Shown here piece after piece: positions 1-13,125 of a stretch of DNA of 64,000 nucleotides. Within the stretch, counting starts at the first letter, position 1. Each line of letters begins with the position of its first letter. The translations under genes and the position numbers were made by a program. The stretch is from Nicotiana tabacum (Eukaryota; Streptophyta; Magnoliopsida; Solanales; Solanaceae). The stretch covers positions 49,900,806-49,964,805 of the forward strand of contig NC_134095.1 of NCBI RefSeq assembly GCF_000715075.1, read 5' to 3'. The notes under the pieces were generated by a model. It was given only the letters and a program-made list of their open reading frames with translations, was not told the origin of the DNA and did no database searches.

Positions 1-1250
1 AACATCATGGTAGGCGTCTGGTGGCTTGTTTCCCCAAAATGGTGTTTTTCTTTTCTACGTACTAACTTAGTCGCCGCAGGTACTGAAGATTTTTCTAAAA
101 TGATACCGTGCTCTCTGAGAGAAGAGGAGAGACTACTGACCTTGGGATCGAGGGTCAATGATAAACGAAAAGAATCTTCGAGGTGCAAGGAGGCTCGTAG
201 CAAGCGAGTCCTTCTCAGCGAATCAAGAGAGGTGATCCGACCGATCATTCGGTTTCGGGGACTTCCGTTCTCGAAAGAACATTCCACGTTTCTGTTGATG
301 GCGCTTCAGGGGATACTAAGCCATCGGACATTGGCTCGGTTTTTGGTGAGGCTCAGCAGCTCAGCTTTATGGTAAATTTGGTAGCCGACATGGGACTATT
401 CCGGCCTCACACTTTCCTTTTCTTATTGAATTTTCTTTTGCAAGCCTTCGATAGGCTCAAATCCGAGCTACTTCGTTATGAGGCTCAGTTGCGGAGAACT
501 TTGGATAGATAGAAATCCCTTAAGCTTCTTTGTGAGAAAAAATAAAGCGAGCTGGTATCCCTGCAGTGCGAGGCGGGTCGAAGCCAGAGCCGCGAGAGTT
601 GCCTCGAGAGACAGGTATCTTGTGTTTCATGTTGACGTATGCTCCTTCTTTCATTTTCAGAGGTTAACATTTCGATATTTCAGTTGGAGAGAAAAATAGA
701 GGAGCTGGAGCGGCTCTAGGGCGAAGTTGGCAAGGTCAAATGTGAGTTCGACGAGCTGCAAGCCCATGTAGATGCCCAAGTTGCGGCCAAGGAGAGTGTT
801 TTGGCTAAAGTTTCCACCCTGGAGATGCAAATCCGGACTGCTCATGCGAGTGATTCTGCGCGGGCGAACATGATCGCAAGGCTCGAGTTTGAGCTTTCGA
901 AGACGAAGGTCGAGGTAGTGAATGACCGAGTCGAGGCTATGATGAGTAGCACTAGGGCTGATCAGAGAGCGATGACTTATTTGAAGAGTGTTTCCAGTAT
1001 TAAAGCTGAGCTAAGGATAACTCTTGGTTGAGCGAGCAAAAGAGTGTGCAAAGTGCAAATCTCAGAGGGAAACTCTCGAGGAAGTTCACGCCAGGGGTTT
1101 CAATCTTTCGGAAGAGATCGAGCAAGCCAAGGCGGAGGAGTATGATGCCAAGTTCCTTCTGTCTGATGCTGAAGATGGTGAGGACGAGGCCGTTGGGCCA
1201 TAGTCCCCAAGGGGGACGTTTGCTTTCTTCTTGTTCTTGTGTATTTAGAT
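1..1250 (+). pseudogene. Remnant of a transposon-derived coiled-coil ORF
   Basis: No intact gene is present. From about 690 to 1201 the plus strand reads as a charged, heptad-rich polypeptide (for example LEMQIRTAHASDS and LEFELSKTKVEV) that ends in an acidic tail (DAEDGEDEAVGP) and a stop near 1201. It is broken by a stop near 716 and a frame change near 1020. A pyrimidine-rich tract ending in cag at about 652-660 could be a splice acceptor, so the source gene may have been spliced. This style of protein (coiled coil, acidic C terminus) resembles transposon-related predicted proteins that are common in Solanaceae genomes; that match is from memory and is uncertain. The upstream part lies outside the window. 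Confidence 0.4.
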
Positions 1251-3290
1251 TTCATAGTATGTTGTAAACAGAGCTTGTATTCTATTACATGTATGTATAA
1301 GAGGGGGACCTCGCAGTTTTGTGTCTTCTAGGTTTCTGTTTGCCAAGATTTTAGACAAATCAATCTGATCTCTTGAGTTAGTAGAAGTCTTTAGATTCGA
1401 TGATACGGCCCTGGGGCTCATTAGGCTGGCCCGGGGGGCTTTTACGCGCTTGGTCGATGCGACATTTAGTATAAGTTAGCGTTTGAGCTCTTATGCTTTT
1501 GTTCAATCATTTTGATTTTAGTCTCCGAGTCGGGTTTCGACTCAAGCTCATTTGACCCTCAGGCTTTTACGTTTGCGTAGGCTGGCGACAATGGCTCTTA
1601 CGCTTTGTTCTTAGGCATATATAGTTAACTATTTTGGGTTCAGTCTCCGAGTCAGGTTTCGACTCGAGCTCAATCGACCCTCAAGTTTTCCAAATTGCGT
1701 GGGTTGGCGACAATGGCTCTTACGCTTTGGGTCGAAATGACCTTTTAATGGCTTTATTTTTCTCTCGTTAAGGACTTTGAAGTAATTTTTTCCTAACCCG
1801 TCGTCGGTTCGGGAAGAACCTCGATTTCGAGTAACTTGCGGCGATGTTCGAGCACCTCGGGAGGTTTGGCTCAGAGGCTGAGTAGCTCGAAGCCTGTGAT
1901 TTGGAGCCGACATGGTCGAAGCTCTTTTGCCTGTGTCGAGGGTAGCTTAGTTAATCAGTTCTTTTCGAAGTAATGGCCTGTGATTTTGTAGTGATGGTCA
2001 GGCGTCCCTGAGTCGAGTTAGTTTGACTGGTACAGCCATGTGACTGAAGTCACTTGTGTTTGGCTGGAGCCATTTTGATCCCGAATAAGATAGTTTCGGC
2101 ATCTATATCGAGGGTATGCCTTTTTAGGGGTATTACAAGTTCGATATATAGCCGAAACTTTGAGATCGGGTTTATGCCTTTAGTAAGGTCTTACAAGTTT
2201 TTCATGCCTTTGAGGTCTTACAGTTTTAGATACTCGGTACAACTATTGTTCATGCCTTGCTTGAGGTCTTACAGATGTAATTGCTGCCTTACGTAGGTCT
2301 TACGAGACCGAGTATACTCGCTCGGGGTCTTATGGCCTCGAGTTTTGGTAAGTCGATGGAGATGGCGCTTGATGACAGTCCCCGAGTCCTCGAGGGTTTC
2401 TTGACTTGGGAGCCATTACTTGCAAACTTTGTATTGCCTCGTTGAGGGCTTACGATTTTGGAGATCCTGACCCTGAGGTCGTGCAATTTTGGAGATATTG
2501 GTGCCAGTTCTTGGGTGTTTGGGGCACTTTTGGCCTTGGAGATGTTTCATGATTTTCCTGCTGCCTCGTTGAGGGCTTATGAGTTTGGAGTTCCGACTCT
2601 GAGATCATGCGGGTATCGAATTGTTGATGCTAGTCTCCGAGTGTTGGGGACGTGTTTGACGGAGGAATCATTTTAGCGAAAATGTTGAGTTTCCTTTGGA
2701 GTATGAAATGCTTTGAAAAAAGGTACTCTTTGATTTCTTGACACAAGTATACATTGTTTCGTTGTCGGGGGACCGACTATACATGCACGGTTCATTCGAC
2801 CATTTGACCCGATACATCATTTTACTAATGGGACCCTGGGGGATGCCCTCCAGTATTTGGGGTTGATTATAAAAGAAGCCCGGAATACTCGTCGAGTCTT
2901 CCTCATGTAGCACGCGGATGTTGCCTCGTTAAAAACCTTGCCGGTAAAACCCTTTTTCGGGATAAAAAACCCGATCAAAGGAAAAGAGTGCAACGGATGC
3001 TTTAAAACCTTAAGGTCTTCGAGCTGGGTTAGCACTTTGACTGCTTAAATCAGGTGCCTGCATGAGGGTTAGTATGAAATGTAAAATAAAAAGGGAGATG
3101 GCTATACCTCAATGGAGATGGCGCTTTTGATCCTTGGTATTCATTTGGAGGATGCGGTACGGTCCTTTATTCGGATACGGTCGAGGGCGTATCTCCCGGC
3201 TGCTATTTTTTTGCCGATTTATCTCTTAGTCCCTCTACTGAAGGGGGCTTTGGCGTTCCGGTTAGTGGAGGCCGTCTCAAAAGATCGTGT
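1251..3290 (+). other. Long non-coding repeat tail of the preceding element
   Basis: There is no credible ORF. The stretch is rich in short reiterated phrases such as gaggtcttac, gaggtcttaca and gcctcgttgagggctta (2110-2600). A block near 2920-2950 (gcctcgttaaaaaccttgcc) looks like a dispersed repeat. The style fits a retrotransposon untranslated region or LTR, but I found no terminal TG/CA boundary and no second copy in the window, so the family is not assigned. Confidence 0.35.
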
Positions 3291-3991
3291 GGATGACATA
3301 TTATGGCTCGTCTGCTTTTTTTTTCTTGGATGTTTCCCTTTTCTTAAAACTAGTTTTTGGCTCGATCGCTGAGGAATTTCCAAAGATGGCGAACATGATG
3401 TCTGACACATCGACATTGAAGTTGTACTCTGACAAGCGAGGCGCCTCCGTTGGCCCTGTGTTCCTACCTAATCCGGCTCTGTTGATGAGTTTCCGAGGAT
3501 TCTGTCCTTGGTTTATCCTTTGATAGTTGCGAGGTGGGTTGCCCCTCAGGGCATTCCTTCTATCTTCAATGTACGGTTGGTACCTTTCTTTGTTTAGCTT
3601 TGGATCCTTCGCCAAGATTCTGCTTGGGTATACTGAGCCCAAGGGAGCTCCTAGCTGGACGTCCTCGGCCCTGATTTTTTACTGGTATAGGTTATGGACG
3701 TCTGACCAAGTCACGGCGGGATATTCGACCAGATTCTCTTTTAGCTGCTTCGAAGCCACCAAGTTTCGTTCATTCAGACCTTGAGTGAAGGACTACACTG
3801 CCCAGTGGTCAGAGATCGGTGGTAGTTCCATTCATTCCATTTGGAATCGAGATACGAACTCTCACAACATTTCATTATCCCTCTGCTTGATCTTGAACAC
3901 GTCATATTTCCTCGTTGCTACTTTGATGGCTCCGGCATGTGCTTTTATGAAGGAGTCCGCTAGCATGGAGAATGAGTCTATGGAGTTAGGA
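3290..3991 (-). pseudogene. Ty3/gypsy (Tat-like) gag, C-terminal half
   Basis: The minus strand continues the gag that starts at 14694, after the inserted element 3992-13862 is skipped. Recognisable stretches include SFIKAHAGAIKVATRKYDVF, REFVSRFQMEW, FTQGLNERNLVASKQL and RLSEYNFNVDVSD, which are typical of the gag core of plant Tat-lineage retrotransposons. Several in-frame stops interrupt it. The zinc-knuckle segment expected after the VSDI region is missing, and no protease or polymerase follows, so the element is cut off near 3290. It is non-functional. Confidence 0.75.
3987..3991. repeat. Target-site duplication TAGGA (left)
   Basis: The five bases TAGGA directly precede the LTR start TGTGACG and recur directly after the right LTR at 13863-13867. 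This fixes both ends of the inserted element. Confidence 0.93.
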
Positions 3992-4619
3992 TGTGACGAC
4001 CCGACCCGTCATCTCATGAGTTACTGTCTCGTTCGTCCCATTTTCTGCTTCCTCATGTTTCATTATCGGTATTGGGTGCATTAGAATTTATTTGGAGCGA
4101 TTTTGATAAGAAATGAGACATTTAGTCTCTTTCAAGAAGGTTTAAGTTGGAAAAGTCAACCGGACGTTGACTTATAAGTTAGAGGGCTCGGATGTGAATT
4201 TCGACGGTTCGGTTAGTTCCGGGAGGTGATTTGTGACTTAGGAGCAGGACCGGAAGTAATTTTGGAGGTCCGATGTTGAATTAGGCTTGAATTGGCGAAG
4301 TTAGTATTTTGGCGAATTCCGAAGGTTGATGTAGCTTCATTGTGACATTTGGGATATGTGTGCAAAATTTCAGGTCATTCGGACATCGTTTGGTTGGGTT
4401 TTTGATCGAATGTGTGTTTTAGAAGTTTTAAAAGAACTTAGGCTTGAATTCGATATAATTTGATGATTTTGGCGTTAGTTGAGGTGTTTTGACGATTGGA
4501 GCAAGTTTGGATAATGTTTTAAGACATGTTGGTGCTTTTAGTTGAGGTCTCGGGGGCCTCGGGTGTATTTCGGAAGGTTAATGGATCGATTTAGGCACGA
4601 AAAAAATAAAGTTGCTGCA

Positions 4620-4775
4620 TTTTTTTTACAGCACTGTGAACAGTGCCCATGAACAGTACCCCGTGAACAATCCGTGAATAGTGCCGTAAACAGTACCCCG
4701 TAATAGTATCCGTGAACAGTACCCGGTGAACAGTACACATGGGTGAACAGTAACACTGGGTGAACAGTAATTCCG
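4620..4775 (+). repeat. GTGAACAGTA-type minisatellite in the 5' LTR
   Basis: About ten degenerate copies of a roughly 10-17 bp unit built on gaacagta occur in a row. The matching part of the 3' LTR (about 11460-11560) has fewer copies. Confidence 0.8.
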
Positions 4776-5865
4776 AAAAATTCTGGGCAGAATGTTTACA
4801 TTTCATTCGCGAAAAATACCCCATTTCTCCACCATTTTTAGTCATTTTGAGAGCTTTTGGACGGGGATTGAAGGGAGTTTCAACTAAGATCGATTGGAGG
4901 TAAGTTTTATGAGTTAAATACATGATTTTATTGAAGAATCATCCTAGAAATCCATGAAAACATAGCCAAATTATAAGAAATTAGGGCTTGAGATTGAAAT
5001 TCTAAATTTGGGATTTGAGGGGTCAAAAGGACTTCGATTCTTGTGAATTTGGTATGTATAGACTCGTGGCGAGATAAGGAACATTTTGATGTAAAAATTT
5101 CTGTATTTCAAGACGTGGGCCCGGGGCTCGGGTTTTGCAAATTTCGTGATTTTTGATATTTTTCGAGTCTTTTCGATTGGGTTATATTCCCATAGCCTAT
5201 TGTGATGTATTCATTGTGGTTTTGTCCAGATTCGACGCGCGAGGAGGTCGATACGAAAGGAAAGGGTATCACGGAGTAGTATTTGGCCGGCTAGAGGTGA
5301 GTAATAGATGTAAATGATGTCCTGAGGGTTTGAAACCCCGAAATTTCACATCGTAACGCTATATTGAGGTGACTTACACGCCGGATAACGGGCGTGGGGT
5401 AGAGTACCGTTGGGGATTGTGACTTGGTCCGTCCCGAGAGATATTTTACTACATTTTTGGTTGAGACGTATACTTTATTATTGTGAATTGGGCTTGTTGC
5501 CATGCTTGGGGTCTTGTGCCAACCTGTAGAACCCTTAGGGGATTTTTGACTGGTTTTTCTCACTTATTTTGTTAAAGAATTTATACCCTCAGTCATGTTT
5601 CCAATTGTAGGCTTCTTGCCAATTATTTGAATCCTTCAGGGATTGATATCACTGCTTTCACATATTTTGCATATCATTTGACCTCAGTCCAAGGTTTTAA
5701 ATACTATTTTGCAAACTCAGCCATCTTTCTAAGATTTGAAAACTTAAATGATATTTCTAAATGATATTTCAGGCTGAGAACTACTGTTTTACAAATGCCC
5801 AAGGGGCTTATGATGATTTCTGGATTGAGCATGGATTGGGCTGCGCGCCACAGCAGTGTTATATT

Positions 5866-5931
5866 GATATTGAGGTCGAGAGCCTGGTTGATTACATTGA
5901 TATTGAGGCTGAGAGCCTGGGTGATTATACT
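5866..5931 (+). repeat. 33-bp tandem repeat, two copies (5' LTR)
   Basis: Two units starting gatattgagg, each 33 bp, lie head to tail. The 3' LTR has three units at 12725-12823. Confidence 0.85.
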
Positions 5932-6232
5932 GAGATTGATATGAGGCCGAGGGCCTAGATTTGATGCCACGAGATGGCTTGATATTGCGCTTGGGCTGTA
6001 GGAGCCCCTCCGGAGTCTGTACACACCCCCAGTGAGCGTCGTCGATGATAAATACATATGGATGGCTCGGGCTGCACGCCGCAGTGGGTACCAGAGGGTA
6101 CCGTCATATGCATTGCATTGCACTCATGCATTTATTCTTTATCTGCATTATCTGCCATAATAGTTATGTGCTCTTATTTCATTGACTGGTTGCTTTATAC
6201 TGTTCTGAGCCTGAGGGCTGATACTGTTCTGA

Positions 6233-6466
6233 GATACTGAGCCCGAGGGGCAGATTTCTACTTATTATTTTGACACTGAGCCCGAGGGGCAGATTTCTAA
6301 TTATTATTTTGATACTGAGCCCGAGGGGCAGATTTCTACTTATTATTTTGATACTGAGATCGAGGGGCAGATTTCTAGTTATTATTTTGATACTGAGCCC
6401 GAGGGGCAGATTTCTACTTGTTGTTTTGATATTGAGCCCAAGGGGCAGATTTCTACTTGTCATTTT
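6233..6466 (+). repeat. 39-bp tandem repeat, six copies (5' LTR)
   Basis: Six 39-bp units follow the pattern gatactgagcccgaggggca plus a TTATT-rich end. The unit is a multiple of three, so it opens spurious repetitive ORFs on both strands, which I reject as genes. The 3' LTR has four units at 13126-13281. Confidence 0.92.
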
Positions 6467-7050
6467 ACTGCCAAATTACCTTTTTTACTGGTTTAAAAGA
6501 AATTTCACATGATGTTTCACTGAATTGTTATTTTAAATGATTTCACTGCTTCTGTATAGAATGTTGTGTGCCTTAACGTGTTTTCTTACCTTCAGTCATT
6601 ATTTATATTTATTACTCACTAGGTCGGAGTACTCACATTACTCCCTGCACCATGTGTGCAGGTACAGGTATTCCTGAGGCATAAAACGTGTTTTCTACTG
6701 TTCAGTTTTCATCGGAGTTATCGAGGTAGTTGCATGGCGTTCGCAGACCCATTTTCTCCCTTATCTTCTGTTATTTATGATATCTTCAGACTTTGTTCCT
6801 AATTCCATACTTTGTAGAATTTTAGTAAACTCTGTAGTAGCTCATGACTGGTGACACCCCGGTTAGGGCTGAGTTGGGTTGGATTTCCATATTTTATCTA
6901 TACTTTCCGCTATTGGATATTATTAAACCATGTTTATACTATAATTGTGTTAATTAATTGTCTTAAAAGGATGAATTGGGTTGAATGGCTAGCCTTGTCT
7001 TCATGAGAGGCGCCATCACGACCAGGTTCGGAAATTGGGTCGTGACAAGT

Positions 7051-7062
7051 TGGTATCAGAGC
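7051..7062 (+). other. Primer-binding site, initiator tRNA-Met
   Basis: TGGTATCAGAGC is complementary to the 3' end of plant initiator tRNA-Met and sits 3 bp inside the left LTR. It shows that the element is on the plus strand. Confidence 0.93.
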
Positions 7063-10000
7063 CTAGTTTAATTGGTCTCGCGAGTCATGAGCCGGTTTAG
7101 TAGAGTCTCGTGGATCGGTACGGAGACGTCTGTATTTATCCTCGAGAGGCTGCAGAACCTTTAGGAAAACTTCATATTCTTGAATTTTTATCGTGCGTCC
7201 TTGATTCAGCTTGAAAAGTAACTCTTACGATTCCTTCCACATGTTCATATGCGCGAACGAGCACTCAGTATTTGATTTACCTTGATGGCTTGTAATTCCC
7301 CGATAGAAGGGCGGGACGTGATCTCGGTGAGTTTGATGTTAGGCCAGTCTGGAGGACTTGAGGCCAGATCTTGCCTATGGCTTGAGCACTGAGGTGCTGA
7401 TTGTGTGAGAAAGTGTTTTGAACCTTTATGTTCGTTATTGTCCCTATTAGTGGGAATCATGGTTGTATAGCTACGTGAGGAGTATGATAGTACTGCGAGA
7501 TATATCTACATGACTTGGAAGTGACGAGGAAGGTCTACTAGATGATTAATGAACTATTGAGTGTATGATTTCCATTGTGATAAGATGTGTAGTCCCAAGT
7601 TATGGGTGTATGAAGAATCTTTTTATGTCTCCTATTTGGAGTGAAGTAAATTTCATTTTACAGTATGAGTTTAGACTCAGGAAGATTAAGTGATTGTGTA
7701 ATGTGTATGGCAGTGGAAGGTATACAAAAATATTAACTAAAGGTAAAGCTAATGGGTAATTGGCTTATGAGGGGAATCTATTTGTCATACTAGTTAGATA
7801 AGTCTGGGAGCTAAGATCGCTTTTGTAAATGTATTATGAAAAAATCGTTGAGTCAAGGAGACCACCTTGAGGGTCGAAAACATTAAAGAAAGAATATGTT
7901 CTTACTCAGTTGAATAGCCCAATAATGGAGGATTGAAAGGTATTTTCTATGTGTTATGATTCAAATAGGTGCAACACATGTCCATGTATCAATTTTGATA
8001 ATATAATACATGTAATATTGAGATTAATGTTGTTGATATACATTGTGATGCTTTGTCAAGTTGTGGACGTGTTGTTAGGATGGTTTTGGTGATTCTCTGG
8101 CAGGTGGATAGGCCCAATTACAAAGGAAACTCTGCCAAAATTTTTGAAAAATTTGGGACTTAGTAATAAAATTTGTCGCCTAAAGAGTGGGCTTAACTAT
8201 TGTGTGAGTGAATGCAAAAATTGCAGAAGAGTTTAAATTTCTGATGATTCGTGTTTCCACAAGCTTATGAAGGAATAAGTTTAATCTCACCATGGTATTA
8301 CGGCAGCAATAGAGTATATGTGTTGTGATCTATGACTTCGAACCAAGTTGGGGAGCTTGCTATTGGTTAGCGGATTATACGGTTATGTACTATGTTAGTT
8401 TCGATTTGATGCATGCTGGTGAATCAATTCTGGTTGTGGAAATTAGGCCGAGAATGGCACGAGTGAAGGAAAATTTTTGACAAGATGTCATGAGCTCGGA
8501 TGAGCAGGAGATAAGTTTCGATGTTTACGGTAAGTTGGAATTGTCTTCAGCGTCACCTAAGATCGGTGTTTTGTAAAAAGGGTTTTGCGTCCCGGTTAAT
8601 GACTCTTGATCGCTCTTCAGCGTTAGTGCGATCGATGGTTTGGAGGTACGCTCCAGATATTGTTGTGGTAGGTTGTGGGAGTGTGTCCCACGGGAAGATT
8701 ATATAAGTGTGGCATGTGATCACTTGATTGATTAAAGATGTAAACCAAGTATGAAGTTTGTGATGGTGTCGTTAAATTAAAGATTCATGCCTGGAGGGCA
8801 CTTGGCATATTGGGTTGTGAACTGGGGAGGATTACCCCGATTGTGATGGTTGTTCTTGTGTGTTATGAGAAAAATGGGAGTTATTATGGACCTTTGAAAG
8901 GTTATCAGACTAGTTCAGTGTGATCAGAATCGGCTTGAAGTCGATGGATAGATTTAATGTGAATAATGGCTCTATATCAGGCCAGATGTGTGCATTTTAG
9001 TAACGCGGTCCTCATGGAGGAGTAGTTAGGTTGATGTTTCATTGTCAGATATTTCGCGTAGTGATACATTGCGCCGTGTGAGTTGTGAGACGACTTGAGA
9101 AATTGCTATGTGTTGAGAATCTGTGTAGGAATGACGTTATATGAGCATCTTGGCTCTTGAAATTCAGATTGTACATCGCACCTCAGTTGTGCTTGAGTTT
9201 TGTATATGTCCCTCAAAGATATTATTATGCACTTAGCATGCTTACGACCGATACTCGGTATTCTGTTGTAATGAGCAAATTTGGCTCGATGTGCATCTCC
9301 TTATGTGAGATCTATGTGTGGATCGGGTGGCACACCACCATGGGTATGTTATCTGGATCGGGTTGCACGCCGCAATAGTGTGATGTTGAGTATAGTTTTC
9401 TATATGCTATTTTGTATGCCTTGCTTCCTGTTTTCTAAGGAAAGTCTGTATTAGTGTGTGAGATTGGTAATTCCTTCCAGAGTTTGTTTTCCTTTTGTAC
9501 CGCGTTCGAATTGGTAGCTTATTGGCATATTGAGGCATCATATGCGACTTTTATTATGTCCGGGGTGGCTTATTGCCTGAGCAGTTCGTACTGGGTGAGA
9601 CGAGATCATTGAATTTGAGATTAGTGCAATCTGAGTATATGAAGTAAATTAAGGAGCTAAGACCACGATTTTGCTCAAAATGAGGTGATAGTTCTTGCCA
9701 GGAGTATAGAACCAACGAATCGTTGTCTCGACAATGGTCATGAATTTATGCATACCTCATCCGTCATGTCAATATGTAAGAGTTAGAACACTACCTATGT
9801 ACATCATGCAGAACATGAGATATGTAGCGATTTTCTTCTAGGTGATTAGAGAAAAAAAGCTTCAGATGATTAGGGCGAATGATCTTCGGATGATTGGGGA
9901 AATAGTATTGCTAATTGAAAGTGACTTGACGAGAGTATATGTCTCATAAAAAGGTAATGTTATTAAACTAATGATATTTCGGTAGTATTGCGGCATGTTC

Positions 10001-10765
10001 TTGTTGGGTCCGTTGATGGTACTGATGAGCTTGAGGTACGACTCTTTCGTTTGAGTCATTTTTCATGACTTGAGTATGTTTAGGTCGTTTCTTATTGGTG
10101 CGCGTATTATGAAAGTTGTGGCTTAGGCCTGTACTGAGGTGTCATATCACCAGAGTGGTATGTTGGATTCAAGATGATCATTGGGGTCATTGATGAATAC
10201 GAACGGATTTGATTTCAGCATGTTTGATGGGTAAATATCGAGGTTCGGTTTTTTTAAAAAAAAATTGTTACTATAATTGCTAGAGGAGAAATGGCCTCAT
10301 GAATGGTTGATCTGAGCAATGGTTATGATTTATTGCATGTTTCAATTATCATTGGCAGTATATGAGAGTGTTGGAATGAGACATTGGTTAATTAGAGATT
10401 TCTATCGGTATTTGGTTGTTGTGGGCAGCTGTTGTGAATGGAAGTTATTACTGCATTTGTTTGAATTATTGGTATATCATACAATTGCACCTAAGGTTGC
10501 AGGCATGGTCTATTACAGCTGGTTCAAACTTATTCTGAATGTAGGTGTAAGGTTCCGATCTTGTGTATGATTCCGAAAAGGTGAAATGTGGCTCTATGAT
10601 TTATGGGCTAGACTAGATTGTGTGATCTTAGTTACAATGCGTTATCGGACCCATGTGAGATAAGGTGATGTGGGATCATCCCCGGGTTTATGCTTGATAA
10701 GGTCATTCAGCTTTTGGTTGGCTTCTAGGACAACTCTGGGTACGCTCGAGGACGAGCGTTTGTTT
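7063..10765 (+). other. Non-coding interior of the LARD-like element
   Basis: 3.7 kb with stops in all frames and no gag, protease, RT or integrase motif that I can see. It contains at least two copies of a GC-rich phrase (ggatcgggttgcacgccgca near 9355 and a weaker one near 9322) that also occurs in the LTRs near 5841 and 6061. The first ~150 bp after the primer site is similar to the leader of the chromovirus fragment at 20645-20846. Confidence 0.75.
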
Positions 10766-10778
10766 AAGTTGGGGAGAA
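10766..10778 (+). other. Polypurine tract
   Basis: The sequence aagttggggagaa directly precedes the right LTR. It is the expected plus-strand primer position and follows a chromovirus-like ctcgaggacgagcg phrase. Confidence 0.8.
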
Positions 10779-11575
10779 TGTGACGACCCGACCCGTCGTC
10801 TCATGAGTTACTGTCTCGTTCGTCCCATTTTTTGCTTCCTCATGTTTCATTATCGGTATTGGGTGCATTAGAATTTATTTGGAGCGATTTTGATAAGAAA
10901 TGAGACATTTAGTCTCTTTTAAGAAGGTTTAAGTTGGAAAAGTCAACCGGACGTTGACTTATGAGTTAGAGGGCTCGGATGTGAATTTTGACGGTTCGGT
11001 TAGTTCCGGGAGGTTATTTGTGACTTAGGAGCTGGACCGGAAGTAATTTTGGAGGTCCGATGTTGAATTAGGCTTGAATTGGCGATGTTAGTATTTTGGC
11101 GAATTTCGGTTGATAGGTGAGATTTTGATCCGGGTGTCGGAATGAAATTTCGAGAGTTGTTGTAGCTTCATTGTGTCATTTGGGATATGTGTGCAAAATT
11201 TCAGGTCATTCAGACATCGTTTGGTCGGGTTTTTGATCGAATGTGTGTTTTAGAAGTTTTAAAAGAACTTAGGTTTGAATTCGATATAATTTGATGATTT
11301 TGGTGTTAGTTGAGGTGTTTTGACGATTGGAGAAAGTTTGGATAATGTTTTAAGACATGTTGGTGCTTTTAGTTGAGGTCTTGGGGGCCTCGGGTGTATT
11401 TCAGAAGGTTAAAGGATCGATTTAAGCCCGAAAAAAATAAAGCTGTTGCATTTTTTTTACAGCACTGTGAACAGTAGTTATGAACAGTACCCCGTAACAG
11501 TATCCGTGAACAGTAACACGGTGAACAGTACATGGTGTGAACAGTAACACTGGGTGAACAGTAATTCCGAAAAAT

Positions 11576-11691
11576 TCTGGGCAGAATGTTTACATTTCAT
11601 TCGCGAAAAACACCTCATTTCTCCGGTAACACTAGGTGAACTCTGGGCAGAATGTTTACATTTTATTCGCGAAAAACACCCCATTTCTCCA
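11576..11691 (+). repeat. 66-bp tandem duplication private to the 3' LTR
   Basis: The segment beginning tctgggcagaatgtttac occurs at 11576 and again at 11642. The 5' LTR has it once (near 4780). The second copy is shorter at its end. Confidence 0.85.
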
Positions 11692-12724
11692 GCATTTTTA
11701 GTCATTTTGAGAGCTTTTGGACGGGGATTGAAGGGAGTTTCAACTAAGATCGATTGGAGGTAAGTTTTATGAGTTAAATACATGATTTTATTGAAGAATC
11801 ATCCTAGAAATCCATGAAAACATAGCCAAATTATAAGAAATTAGGGCTTGAGATTGAAATTCTAAATTTGGGATTTGAGGGGTCAAATGGACTCCGATTC
11901 TTTTGAATTTGGTATGTATAGACTCGTGGCGAGATAAGGAATATTTTGATGTAAAAATTTCTGTATTTCAAGACGTGGGCCCTGGGCTCGGGTTTTGCAA
12001 ATTTCGTGATTTTTGATATTTTTGAGTCTTTTCGATTGGGTTATATTCCTTTAGCCTATTATGATGTATTCGTTGTGGTTTTGGCAAGATTCGACGCGCG
12101 AGGAGGTCGATACGAAAGGAAAGGGCATCGCGAAGTAGTATTTGGCCGGCTAGAGGTGAGTAATAGATGTAAATGATGTCCTGAGGGTTTGAAACCCCGG
12201 AATTTCACATCGTAACGCTATATTGAGGTGACTTGCACGCCAGATAACGGGCGTGGGATAGAGCACTGTTGGGGATTGTGACTTGGTCCGTTCCGAGAGA
12301 TATTTTACTACATTTTTGGTTGAGACGTATACTTTATTATTGTGAATTGGGCTTGTTGCCATGCTTGGGGCCTTGTGCCGGCCTGTAGAACCCTTAGGGG
12401 ATTTTTGACTAGTTTTTCTCACTTATTTTGTTAAAGAATTTATATCCTCAGTCATGTTTCCAATTGTAGGCTTCTTGCCAATTATTTGAATCCTTCAGGG
12501 ATTGATATCACTGCTTTCGTATATTTTGCATATCATTTGACCTCACTCCAAGGTTTTAAATACTGTTTTGCAAACTCAGCCATCTTTCTAAGATTTGAAA
12601 ACCTAAATGATATTTCTAAATGATATTTCGGGCTGAGAACTACTGTTTTACAAATGCCCAAGGGGCTTATGATGATTTCTGGATTGAGCATGGATCGGGC
12701 TGCGCGCCGCAGCAGTGTTATATT

Positions 12725-12823
12725 GATATTGAGGCCAAGAGCCTGGTTGATTACATTGATATTGAGGCCGAGAGTCTGGTTGATTACATTGATATTGAGG
12801 CTAAGAGCCTGGGTGATTATACT
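12725..12823 (+). repeat. 33-bp tandem repeat, three copies (3' LTR)
   Basis: Three gatattgagg-type 33-bp units, one more than in the 5' LTR. Confidence 0.85.
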
Positions 12824-13125
12824 GAGATTGATATGAGGCCGAGGGCCTAGATTTGATGCCACGAGATGGATTGATATTGCGCTTGGGCTGTAGGAGCCCC
12901 TCCGGAGTCTGTACACACCCCCAGTGAGCGCCGTCGACGATAAATAAATATGGATGGCTCGGGCTGCACGTCGCAGTGGGTACCAGATGGTACCATCATA
13001 TGCATTGCATTGCACTCATGCATTTATTCTTTATCTGCATTATCTGCCATAATAATTATGTGCTCTTATTTCATTAACTGGTTGCTTTATACTGTTATGA
13101 GCCTGAGGGGCTGATACTGTTCTGA

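Larger units (their letters stand above)
3992..7047 (+). repeat. 5' LTR of the LARD-like element (3056 bp)
   Basis: The LTR starts TGTGACGACCC and ends GGGTCGTGACA, an 11-bp terminal inverted repeat with one mismatch. Compared with the 3' LTR it lacks about 55 bp near 4320 and differs in minisatellite copy number, but is otherwise closely alignable. No protein is encoded; short ORFs inside are chance products of tandem repeats. Confidence 0.93.

Noticed and set aside
7048..10778. Hidden gag-pol in the LARD-like interior
   Set aside because: I scanned all frames for YVDD, zinc knuckle, DSGA and integrase signatures and found none; a profile search would be needed to exclude remnants fully.
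12533..13015. 160-codon minus-strand ORF and its 139-codon twin at 5704-6123
   Set aside because: Antisense to the LTR minisatellites; the repeated NIN-type residues reflect the 33-bp unit.
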